From: Thermohalobaculum sp050330995
Lineage (GTDB): Bacteria; Pseudomonadota; Alphaproteobacteria; Rhodobacterales; Rhodobacteraceae
Direction of reading: 5' to 3'
NCBI GenBank assembly: GCA_050330995.1
Contig: JBHJHI010000057.1
Span: 8,005 to 72,004, forward strand
DNA length: 64,000 nt
Positions 35,302 through 42,929 of this stretch are shown piece after piece (position 1 is the first letter of the stretch; each line of letters starts with the position of its first letter). The position numbers were made by a program, and so were the translations under genes. Below the pieces are notes generated by a model, which made no database searches, had not been told where the DNA came from, and saw only the letters and a list, made by a program, of their open reading frames with translations.

Positions 35302-35796
35302 TCAGGCGTCGCGCTCGAACGGCATCCGCCACCACGCCGCCGACGCCGCCCAGAGCGCGCCGAGGCCGAGCGAGGCGAGCCCGTTCCAGGCGGCCATCGA
35401 CAGCCCCAGGAACGACCAGGCCACCGCGTCGCAGCGCACGAGCGGCGCCTCCATGATCTCGGCCATGAGGTCCTCGGCCGACTTGGCGCCGGGCGCGGGC
35501 GCGTCGCAGCCGCCGGGGCTCGCCCAGAGCCCCTGCTCGACGCCGACGTGGGTGGCCGCGATCGCGACCGACACCGCCATCAGCCCCGCGCCGAGGCCGG
35601 AGAGCACCCGGCGCCGGCGCCAGAGCACGGTGATGCCGAGCACGCCGACGCCGACGGCGAGCGCGTGCGGCCAGCGCTGCCACACGCAGAGCTCGCAGGG
35701 CACGAGGCCGCCGAAGAGCTGGAAGCCGAAGGCGGCGAGCAGCAGCGCGGCCGAGCCTGCCGCGGCGAGCAGCATCCGCCCGTACGCCGTCATCAT
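35302..35796 (-). CDS. dsbB: Disulfide bond formation protein B
   Basis: The 164-residue inner-membrane protein has four TM segments and the two DsbB cysteine pairs: CELC (Cys34, Cys37) after TM1 and Cys97/Cys122 in the second periplasmic loop (GGCDAPAPG and VRCDAVAW). It reoxidises DsbA and passes electrons to quinone. The start at 35796 overlaps the stop of the DedA-like gene (ATGA). A second Met directly follows and could be used instead. Confidence 0.88.
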   Translation of the reverse strand: MMTAYGRMLLAAAGSAALLLAAFGFQLFGGLVPCELCVWQRWPHALAVGVGVLGITVLWRRRRVLSGLGAGLMAVSVAIAATHVGVEQGLWASPGGCDAPAPGAKSAEDLMAEIMEAPLVRCDAVAWSFLGLSMAAWNGLASLGLGALWAASAAWWRMPFERDA

Positions 35797-36374
35797 AGCG
35801 CGGCCCTGAGGACGACGAAGCCCCCCACCAGCGCCACGAAGAACAGCGTGAGCCAGAGCCCGAGCCGGCGTTCGATCACCGCCTGGATCGGCGGGCCGTA
35901 GGCCTTGAGGAGCGCGGCCACGATGAAGAAGCGCAGGCCGCGCGCCAGGACCGAGGCGACCACGAACACGACGAGGTTCAGCGCCACCGCGCCGGAGGCG
36001 ATGGTGATCACCTTGTAGGGAAACGGCGTCACGCCCGCGCCGAACACGATCCAGGCGCCCCATTCCTCGAAGCGTGCGCCGAAGTCGTCGAAGTGCTCCA
36101 TCTTGCCGTAGAACTCGAGCACGGGGCGTCCGATGGTCTCGAACGCGCCCCAGCCGAGCGCGTAGCCCGCGATCCCGCCGAGCACCGAGGCGGCGGTGCA
36201 GACCGCGGCGATGGTCCAGGCGCGGTGCGGGGCGGCGAGGATCATCGGCACCATCAGCACGTCCGGCGGGATCGGGAACACCGAGCTTTCGATGAAGCTG
36301 ACGGCGAACAGCACCCAGAGCGCGTGAGGCTGGCCGGCCTGCGCCAGCGTCCAGTAGTAGAGATGACGCAGCAT
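35793..36374 (-). CDS. YqaA/DedA-like inner-membrane protein
   Basis: The 193-residue protein belongs to the SNARE-associated/DedA superfamily in its YqaA branch. It has the SFIESSVFPIPPDVLMVPMI motif, YALGWGAFETIGRP, FGAGVTPFPYKVITIASGA and a C-terminal TM. DedA relatives are involved in lipid scrambling and membrane homeostasis; the role here is not determined. It is coupled to dsbB (ATGA overlap) and starts at the ATG at 36374, 80 bases from the tRNA-Leu gene on the same strand. Confidence 0.88.
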   Translation of the reverse strand: MLRHLYYWTLAQAGQPHALWVLFAVSFIESSVFPIPPDVLMVPMILAAPHRAWTIAAVCTAASVLGGIAGYALGWGAFETIGRPVLEFYGKMEHFDDFGARFEEWGAWIVFGAGVTPFPYKVITIASGAVALNLVVFVVASVLARGLRFFIVAALLKAYGPPIQAVIERRLGLWLTLFFVALVGGFVVLRAAL

Positions 36375-36453
36375 GTCGCCCGATTCCCCCGAGGCCCCGC
36401 CGGGGCATCCGTGCGGCGCGCTAGCAGCCCAATGGCGCACAGGCAAGGCGGCT

Positions 36454-36539
36454 TGGTGGCCCCCGCCGGGATCGAACCGGCACGCCCGAAGGGCAAGGGT
36501 TTTTGAGACCCTCGCGTCTACCAATTCCGCCAGGGGGCC
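36454..36539 (-). tRNA. tRNA-Leu (anticodon CAA)
   Basis: The minus strand gives GGCCCCCTGGCGGAATTGG onwards. Acceptor GGCCCCC pairs with GGGGGCC, the anticodon stem AGGGT/ACCCT holds loop CTCAAAA (anticodon CAA), and a long variable arm (GCCCTTCGGGC) as expected of class II tRNA-Leu follows. The T arm is GGTTCGATCCC and CCA is encoded. Confidence 0.95.
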
Positions 36540-36696
36540 AACCGGCGCAGCCCTTTGCACGGTGCGCGCCGGGCTGGCAAGAAGGGCCGGCGCCGCCGCG
36601 CCGGGGTGTCCCGCTCTCGCGCGCGGCGTCGGTTCGCCCTTGCGTCGAAACCTTCGACGTTCCAAACCGCCGCCGTGACGGGTAAGATGTTGGTAA

Positions 36697-36715
36697 CCCG
36701 ACCGGGCTAGTCGGG
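36697..36715. repeat. Inverted repeat upstream of the type I secretion genes
   Basis: CCCGAC, seven-base loop, GTCGGG lie 57 bases before the ATG at 36772, in the leader of the secretion operon. It may be a regulator site or a leader hairpin. Confidence 0.3.
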
Positions 36716-36771
36716 CGATGGGATGGTGCCGATCCGAGCGGGGCTGTCCGGGATCAGGACGTGGGGGACGC

Positions 36772-38676
36772 ATGAGGACCGAAACCGGGGCGGCGGAGCT
36801 TCGCCGCGCGATCGGACGCTGCCGCAGCCACTTCGTGGCGGTCGCGGTGTTCAGCATCTTCGTCAACCTGTTGATGCTGACGGGTCCGATGTTCATGCTG
36901 ACGACCTACGACACCATCCTGCCGAGCCGCTCGGTGCCGAGCCTCGTGGCGCTGGTGATCCTCGCCACCTTCCTGTTCCTGATGATGGGTCTCCTGGAAT
37001 ACGCGCGCGGGCGAATGCTGGCGCGCGCCGGGGCGCGCTTCCAGGAGCTCCTCGACACCCGCGTGTTCACCGCGGTGCTGCGCCGCTCGGTCAGCCCCGG
37101 CGAGCGCGCCAAGCCCAACACGGCGAGCCGCAATCTCGACGCGATCCGCCAGCTCCTGTCCGGCCCCGCGCCCTTCGCCGCGTTCGACATCCCCTGGACG
37201 CCGCTGTTCCTGGCCGCGATCTTCCTGTTCCACCCCTACATGGGCTGGCTCGCGGTCGCGGGCGGGCTCCTGCTCATCACGCTCACGATCGTCAACCAGG
37301 TCCGCTCGCGGCGCCTCACGCTCGAGTCGAACGCGGCGACGGGGCAGGCCGACAACCTCGCCGAGGCGATGCGCCAGAACGCGGAGGCCGTCCAGGGCCT
37401 CGGCATGCGCGACAACGTGCTCGCCGAGTGGCGGCGTATCCGCAACGTCGCGCTCCACGGCACCATCAGCGCCTCGGACCGCACCGGCAGCTACTCCTCG
37501 GCGACCAAGTCGCTGCGCTTCTATCTCCAGTCGATGATGCTCGGCCTCGGCGCCTGGCTCGCGCTGCAGATGGAGATCTCGCCGGGCATGATGATCGCGG
37601 GCTCGATCCTGATGGGCCGCGCGCTCGCGCCGATCGAGCAGGCGATCGGGCAGTGGTCGCTGGTCCAGCGCGCCACCGCCGGCTGGCGCGACCTCGGCAA
37701 GTTCCTCGAGAACCTGCCCGAGGAGGGGCAGAAGACGCAGCTCCCGGCGCCCAAGGGCTATCTGGAGGTGCAGGGCGCGGCGGTACGCGCGCCGGGCGAG
37801 ACCACGGTGGCGCTGCGCGACATCAGCTTCGCGATCGGGCCGGGCAAGGCGATGGGCGTGATCGGCCCCTCGGGCGCGGGCAAGTCGACGCTCGCCAAGG
37901 TGCTGGTCGGCATCTGGCCGCTGGTGGCCGGCAAGGTCCGTCTCGACGGCGCGGCGCTCGACCAGTGGCCGATCGACGATCTGGGCAAGCATTTCGGCTA
38001 TCTGCCCCAGGAGATCGGGCTGTTCTCGGGCACCGTCGCGCGCAACATCGCGCGCATGGCCGCCGAGCCCGACGACGCCGCGGTGGTGGAAGCCGCCAAG
38101 CGCGCCGGCGCGCACGAGTTGCTGCTGACGCTGCCGCAGGGCTACGACACCGACATCGGCTACGGCGGCCAGCGCCTCTCGGGCGGGCAACGCCAGCGCG
38201 TGGCGCTCGCGCGCGCGCTCTACGGCGACCCGCCGGTGATCGTGCTCGACGAGCCCAATGCCAACCTCGACGCGCCCGGCGAGCAGGCGGTGATCCACGC
38301 GATCCGCGACGCCAAGGCGCGCGGGCGCACGGTGATCGTGATCGCCCACCGGCCCTCGGCGGTCGCGGCCTGCGACTATCTCCTGATGCTCGACAAGGGC
38401 CGCCAGGTCGACTTCGGCCCGCGCGACGAGGTGCTGAAGAAGCGCACGCGCAACTATCCCCAGCTCGTGGGCGGCGGGCGTCAGGGCGAGGCGGGCGTCG
38501 CCGCCGCCGCGAAGGCCCCCGCCTCCGGCGGGACGGTTCTGCAGCCCAAGCCCGTTCTGCCGGGGGGCGGCGCGGCGGCGGTCAAGCCGCAGCCCGAGAC
38601 GGAGCGGGACGAGGCCGAGCCCCTCAAGCTCGGCGAGGACATGCGCGTCGCCCCGGCGACGGCGGGAGGGAACTGA
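36772..38676 (+). CDS. Type I secretion system permease/ATPase (PrtD family)
   Basis: The 634-residue ABC exporter has an N-terminal membrane domain with about six TM segments and a C-terminal ATPase: Walker A GPSGAGKSTL, Q-loop LPQEIGLF, signature LSGGQRQRVALARAL, Walker B VIVLDEPNANLD and the H-loop VIAHRPS. There is no C39 peptidase domain, which places it with PrtD/AprD-type exporters of RTX proteins. A 75-residue Ala/Pro-rich tail follows the ATPase, longer than usual. The start at 36772 has GGGGGA upstream and fits the family. The HlyD-type adaptor follows after three bases; no outer-membrane channel or RTX substrate is visible here. Confidence 0.92.
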   Translation: MRTETGAAELRRAIGRCRSHFVAVAVFSIFVNLLMLTGPMFMLTTYDTILPSRSVPSLVALVILATFLFLMMGLLEYARGRMLARAGARFQELLDTRVFTAVLRRSVSPGERAKPNTASRNLDAIRQLLSGPAPFAAFDIPWTPLFLAAIFLFHPYMGWLAVAGGLLLITLTIVNQVRSRRLTLESNAATGQADNLAEAMRQNAEAVQGLGMRDNVLAEWRRIRNVALHGTISASDRTGSYSSATKSLRFYLQSMMLGLGAWLALQMEISPGMMIAGSILMGRALAPIEQAIGQWSLVQRATAGWRDLGKFLENLPEEGQKTQLPAPKGYLEVQGAAVRAPGETTVALRDISFAIGPGKAMGVIGPSGAGKSTLAKVLVGIWPLVAGKVRLDGAALDQWPIDDLGKHFGYLPQEIGLFSGTVARNIARMAAEPDDAAVVEAAKRAGAHELLLTLPQGYDTDIGYGGQRLSGGQRQRVALARALYGDPPVIVLDEPNANLDAPGEQAVIHAIRDAKARGRTVIVIAHRPSAVAACDYLLMLDKGRQVDFGPRDEVLKKRTRNYPQLVGGGRQGEAGVAAAAKAPASGGTVLQPKPVLPGGGAAAVKPQPETERDEAEPLKLGEDMRVAPATAGGN

Positions 38677-38679
38677 GCC

Positions 38680-39978
38680 ATGGCCAAGGACGACGGCTGG
38701 AGCGGCCGCGGCTTCGCGATCTTCGGGATCATCTGCGTGATCGTGCTCGGCGGCGGCTTCGGCGGCTGGGCGGCGACCGCCAACATCGCTGGCGCGGTGG
38801 TCGCGCAGGGACAGTTGCGCGTGGAGAGCGAGCGACAGGTGGTCCAGCATCCCGACGGCGGCATCGTTGGCGAGATCAACGTCCGCGAGGGCGACATGGT
38901 CGGGGCGGGGGCGACCGTGATCCGTCTCGACGGCACGCGGCTCAACTCGGAGCTGGCCGCGCTCGAGAGCCAGCTCTACGAGATCATGGCGCGGCGCGGC
39001 CGGCTGGAGGCCGAGCAGGCCGACCTCGACGAGATCACCTTCGATCCCGAACTGATCGAGGTCGCCGCGAAGCGCGAGAACGTCGCGCGACTGATGCAGG
39101 GCCAGCAGAACCTGTTCGAGGCGCGTCTCGACTCCATGGAGACCGAGATGCGCGTTTACGCCGAGCGCCAGGCCCAGGTGCGCCAGCAGATCACCGGCGT
39201 TGACGCCGAGCTGGAGGCGATCGCGCGTCAGGCCTCGCTCGCCGAGGAGGAGCTGGCCGACATGCGCTCGCTCTACGACAAAGGCCTCGCGCGGCGCGAC
39301 CGCATCATGGCCCTCGACCGCGAGGCGGCGCGGCTCCAGGGCCAGGAAGGCCAGCTGGTCGCGCGGCGCGCCGAACTCGGCGGCCAGATCTCGCAGCTGA
39401 AGGAGGAGCAGCTCCGTCTCGGCAAGACCCGCCGCGAGGAGGCGATCGCCGAGCTTCGCGAGCTGGGCTTCCGCGAGCTGGAGCTGAAGGAGCGGCGCAT
39501 CCAGCTCGAGGACCAGCTCTCGCGCCTCGACGTGCGCGCGCCGCGCGAGGGCATCGTCTACGACATGCAGGTCCACGCGCTCGAATCGGTCGTGCGCGCC
39601 GCCGACCCGATCCTCTACATCGTGCCGACCGACAGCGCCCTCGTGGTCGAGGCGCAGGTCGACCCGGCCTCGATCGACCAGGTACACGTCGGCCAGGAAG
39701 CCGTGCTGCGCCTCACCGCCTTCAACACCCGCACCACGCCCGAGGTGTTCGGCGACGTGATCAAAGTTTCGGCCGACGCCTTCTTCGAGGAGCAGACCGG
39801 GCGTTCGTACTACAAGGTCGACGTCGAGCTACGCGAGGAAGCCTTCGAGGTGCTGGAGGGCAAGGAACTGGTCGCGGGTATGCCGGTCGAGGTCTACCTC
39901 CAGACCGGCGCGCGCACGCCGATCGCCTACCTGATGAAGCCGATGACGGACTACGTGAACCGCGCCTGGCGGGAGTGA
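38680..39978 (+). CDS. HlyD-family type I secretion adaptor (PrtE-like)
   Basis: The 432-residue membrane-fusion protein has one N-terminal TM (IFGIICVIVLGGGFGGWAA), lipoyl-like halves VVQHPDGGIVGEINVREGD and LDVRAPREGIVYDMQVHAL, and a long coiled-coil region (about residues 100-280) between them. It should link the inner-membrane ABC exporter to a TolC-like pore. It follows the ABC gene directly, with GGGAGGG before the ATG. Tandem hairpins follow its stop (40026-40067). Confidence 0.93.
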   Translation: MAKDDGWSGRGFAIFGIICVIVLGGGFGGWAATANIAGAVVAQGQLRVESERQVVQHPDGGIVGEINVREGDMVGAGATVIRLDGTRLNSELAALESQLYEIMARRGRLEAEQADLDEITFDPELIEVAAKRENVARLMQGQQNLFEARLDSMETEMRVYAERQAQVRQQITGVDAELEAIARQASLAEEELADMRSLYDKGLARRDRIMALDREAARLQGQEGQLVARRAELGGQISQLKEEQLRLGKTRREEAIAELRELGFRELELKERRIQLEDQLSRLDVRAPREGIVYDMQVHALESVVRAADPILYIVPTDSALVVEAQVDPASIDQVHVGQEAVLRLTAFNTRTTPEVFGDVIKVSADAFFEEQTGRSYYKVDVELREEAFEVLEGKELVAGMPVEVYLQTGARTPIAYLMKPMTDYVNRAWRE

Positions 39979-40025
39979 ACGGCGAGGGGTCGCCCTCTGG
40001 CGGTTGCGAGCGCTATGGACTTCGT

Positions 40026-40067
40026 CCCGCGTGCCTCACGGCACGCGGGCCTCTTCGTTCGAAGAGG
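40026..40067. terminator. Two tandem perfect hairpins after the secretion genes
   Basis: CCCGCGTGCC, loop TCAC, GGCACGCGGG (40026-40049) is followed immediately by CCTCTTCG, loop TT, CGAAGAGG (40050-40067). Both stems are perfect. They begin 47 bases after the adaptor stop, so they probably end or protect that transcript. No T-run follows. Confidence 0.5.
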
Positions 40068-40560
40068 GGCCGAACCTCTCCTTCAGGGGCCACCCGCGAT
40101 GCCGGGCGACGGCGAGGTCCCGCGACCGTACGCGAGCCACCCAGCCCATATCGGCCCGACGACGGCCCCGTGACACCCCTGGCTCGCCCGTCGGAGACAG
40201 CGCGGCCAATGGGCGGTGGCTCCGCGGTCGAGGGTCTCGACGCGGTGGGAGGGAAGGCGCCTGCCGACCCGCGGCGCGAACTTCGCTCAGAGTGACGCTT
40301 CCTACTCGCCTTGGCGTCATGATTCGCGCGACCGAAGTCCTTCCCGACAAGCTCCGGTAGAGCGATCGTACAGGGCCACAAGCATCGGTGCTCGTCTCCT
40401 GTGCTCACGAGGGACTCAACTGGCTCGATCGTAGAAGGCGAAGCACTCGCCTCAGGGGCCGTGCAATACTTCTCTCCGGAGCCGAGGCTCCTCCTGGCAA
40501 AGGATCGGTGGCTTCGCTCTAGCCGGCGTTCGGCAGGGTTCAGGTGAGGAGTGCGGTATC

Positions 40561-40818
40561 ATGAGACATTCGTCGAGCATCGATGCGGCGGTCGGCCCCG
40601 TGCTGATTTCTGACGACACGATCAGGACCTGGGCGGCGGGCGGACCGAGACGTGTCGTGACGGCCTTCCGGATCGTCCGCCGGGAGTTCTTGCGCGCGCT
40701 CGAAGCCCGTCGGGAGTGATACCGGCTGACCGGCTCGACCGACGCCGGGCTCGCGCGCCACGGCCTCGTGCGCGGCGAGATCGCCGAACACCTCCGCACG
40801 ACCTTCTACGGCGACTGA
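40561..40818 (+). pseudogene. DUF1127-like small protein with in-frame stop
   Basis: From the ATG at 40561 the frame gives FRIVRREFLRALEARRE, then TGA at 40717-40719, then YRLTGSTDAGLARHGLVRGE continuing to a second TGA at 40818. The second part follows the DUF1127/YjiS pattern (L-x-x-L-x-D-x-x-L-x-x-x-G-L-x-R-x-x-I). Both parts share one frame, so a single nonsense change separates them. An upstream GGTGAGGAG-like sequence gives a plausible ribosome site. It is probably a recently inactivated copy, or the second part may restart elsewhere. DUF1127 proteins often act in phosphate, carbon and RNA regulation. Confidence 0.45.
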
Positions 40819-41084
40819 GCCGAAGGCGTCCCGGCGCCCGGCCAGAGCCGTCTCCGGGGCGCGACGTGGGCGACCATGCCGAATCCGCGTCGTGGCCGCC
40901 TGTCGTGTCGCCGTCGCTCGGGCGCCGGGGTCCGGTCCGGGACGGTGCCGGACGAAGCGCAGGCGGCGGACGGGAAAGATCCGCGTTCCCGCCGATCGCG
41001 TCGGCTCCGGGCACGGCCCAGTGACGGGGTACGCCGGGGCCGCGAACGCTCCGCGCCCTTCGCTCTACTCGGGAAGCCCGCCCC

Positions 41085-42008
41085 TCAGGACCGCCGGTCG
41101 ACCACGAAGGCCGCCGCTGCCGCCAGCAGGTCCGCCGCCTCGCCGAACGGCGCGAGCGCGGCCGTCGCCTCCGTCACCAGCGCCTCGGCCCGTGCCCGCG
41201 CGCCGTCGACGCCGAGGATGTCGACGAAGGTGGCCTTGCCCGCCGCCTCGTCCTTGCCGACGCGCTTGCCGGTCTCGGCCTCCGAGCCGGTGACGTCGAG
41301 CAGGTCGTCGGCGATCTGGAAGGCTTCGCCGAGCGCGCGGGCATAGGCGCGCACCGCCTCGACGCTCGCCGCGTCGGCCTCGGCCAGGATCGCGCCCGCC
41401 TCGGCCGAGACCTCAAGAAGCGCCCCGGTCTTCATCGCCTGCAGCCGCTTGACCGCGCGCGCGTCGAGCCGGGCGCCGTCGGCCTCGGCCGCGAGGTCGA
41501 GCGCCTGGCCGCCGACCATGCCGCGCGCGCCGGACGCCTGGGCGAGGCGCAGGCAGAGCCCGGCGCGCACCGCGGGGTTCGGGTGGGTCGCCGGATCGGC
41601 CAGGATCTCGAAGGCGATCGTCTGCAACGCGTCGCCGGCCAGCACCGCCGTCGCCTCGTCCCAGACGCGGTGGACCGTCGGCTTGCCGCGGCGCAGGTCG
41701 TCGTCGTCCATGCAGGGCAGGTCGTCGTGGACGAGGCTGTAGGCGTGCAGCGCTTCCATCGCGGCGCCCGCGCGCACCGCGCGATCGGTCGGCGCGCCGA
41801 GCATCCGCGCGGTCTCGGTGGCGAGGAAGGCGCGAAGCCGCTTGCCCCCGCCGAGGGTGGCGTAGCGCATGGCCTCGGTGAGCGCGGCCTCGCCCGGCGA
41901 GCCGCCCCCGTGGGGGAGCAGGTCGTCGAGCGCCGCCTCCGTCATCGACGCGTGCGCCGCGAGGGCGCGCGTGAAGTCGAGCGCGGGCGCGCCGGTCGTC
42001 TCCGTCAT
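41085..42008 (-). CDS. ispA: Farnesyl diphosphate synthase (polyprenyl synthetase)
   Basis: The 307-residue prenyltransferase condenses IPP with DMAPP/GPP to C15 farnesyl diphosphate, the substrate for squalene synthesis by HpnC/D/E. Aspartate-rich motifs are DDLPCMDDDD (95-104) and QIADDLLD (231-238). GGGKRLR (53-59) binds IPP. The start at 42008 overlaps the mlaA stop by four bases, so mlaA-ispA form an operon, divergent from hpnN. Its placement in the hopanoid region supports a dedicated supply role. Chain length C15 is inferred from overall similarity. Confidence 0.9.
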   Translation of the reverse strand: MTETTGAPALDFTRALAAHASMTEAALDDLLPHGGGSPGEAALTEAMRYATLGGGKRLRAFLATETARMLGAPTDRAVRAGAAMEALHAYSLVHDDLPCMDDDDLRRGKPTVHRVWDEATAVLAGDALQTIAFEILADPATHPNPAVRAGLCLRLAQASGARGMVGGQALDLAAEADGARLDARAVKRLQAMKTGALLEVSAEAGAILAEADAASVEAVRAYARALGEAFQIADDLLDVTGSEAETGKRVGKDEAAGKATFVDILGVDGARARAEALVTEATAALAPFGEAADLLAAAAAFVVDRRS

Positions 42009-42757
42009 TGCCCCTCGTCGTCGAAGATGTCGGGCGCGGCCGCGTCCTCGCCGCCGATCAGCGCCTGGCGCCGTTGCAGATAGACCGAGCGCAGCGTCAC
42101 GTAGCTGTCCGGACTCTCGTAGAGCAGCTCGTCGATCAGGTCGAAGTTCTCGTCGCGCTGGTCCACGTTGTCGGTGACGGTGATGATCGGGCCGATGTTC
42201 GAGAGCGCGTCCGTCTCCAGAAGGCCGACATAGGTCGTGGGCGTGAGGCCGGTGTCGACGGCGAAGCCCGCGAGCGCGCGCGGGGAGGACGGCCCGAGCA
42301 GCGGCAGCACCAGATAGGGCCCCTGCGCCACGCCGTACTTGCCGAGCGTGACGCCGAAGTCGGTCGGCTCGTGCGGCAGCCCGAACTCGGTCGCCGGGTC
42401 GAGCAGCCCGCCCGCGCCCATCGCGGTGTTGAGCGTGAAGCGCCCGAGCGTGCGCAGCGCCATGCGCCCCTCGCCCTGGAACAAGTAGTTCGCGAAGTCG
42501 GCCGGCAGCTCCAGATGGTCGAGCCCGTTGCCGACGATGTGCTGGATCGGCCCGTAGGCGATCACGTCGTAGGCCTGCGCCGCCGGGCGCAGCACGTAGC
42601 TGTCGAGCCCGACGTTGAAGGAATGGAACACGCGGTTGGTGTCCTCGTAGGGGTCCTGCGCCGCGAAGCCGCCGCTCCCGTCGTCGGTGGACGCGCAGGC
42701 GCCGAGCGCGGCGGCCAACAGCAGCGCGCCCGTCCGGCGCAAGGTCGTCGCGATCAT
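42005..42757 (-). CDS. mlaA: MlaA (VacJ) family outer-membrane lipoprotein
   Basis: The 250-residue lipoprotein has a signal peptide ending in the lipobox LGAC (Cys21) and the MlaA core: DPYEDTNRVFHSFNVGLD, ANYLFQGEGRM, FGVTLGKYGVAQGPYLVLPLLGPSS (in two parts) and LLETDALSNIGP. MlaA removes phospholipid from the outer leaflet of the outer membrane. In hopanoid producers a VacJ gene is often found next to hpnN and an MlaC-like hpnM, as here. Divergently transcribed from hpnN with 172 bases between. Confidence 0.92.
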   Translation of the reverse strand: MIATTLRRTGALLLAAALGACASTDDGSGGFAAQDPYEDTNRVFHSFNVGLDSYVLRPAAQAYDVIAYGPIQHIVGNGLDHLELPADFANYLFQGEGRMALRTLGRFTLNTAMGAGGLLDPATEFGLPHEPTDFGVTLGKYGVAQGPYLVLPLLGPSSPRALAGFAVDTGLTPTTYVGLLETDALSNIGPIITVTDNVDQRDENFDLIDELLYESPDSYVTLRSVYLQRRQALIGGEDAAAPDIFDDEGQ

Positions 42758-42929
42758 GATATCGAGGTCCCGATCTCTGAAGCCGTGTGCCGCACGGGAC
42801 TTTCGGCCCCGGACGCATACCCTCGCGGTTGGCCCGCGGCGCGCGCGACGTTAGCGTGCGCGCGCTGCGGCAAGCAAGCGCAGGGACGGCGCGGGACCAG
42901 CCCCTCCCGCCCGATCGAACGGGGGAGCG

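Larger units (their letters stand above)
39979..41084. other. 1.1-kb stretch without an intact gene
   Basis: The interval holds the tandem hairpins at 40026-40067 and the stop-interrupted DUF1127-like ORF at 40561-40818. Elsewhere the open frames are arginine/proline-rich artefacts on both strands. AT content is slightly higher around 40290-40460. The ispA stop lies at 41085 on the minus strand. Confidence 0.45.

Noticed and set aside
40717..40719. In-frame TGA as a selenocysteine codon in the DUF1127-like ORF
   Set aside because: The family has no selenocysteine, no SECIS-like hairpin is evident just downstream, and decay is the simpler explanation.
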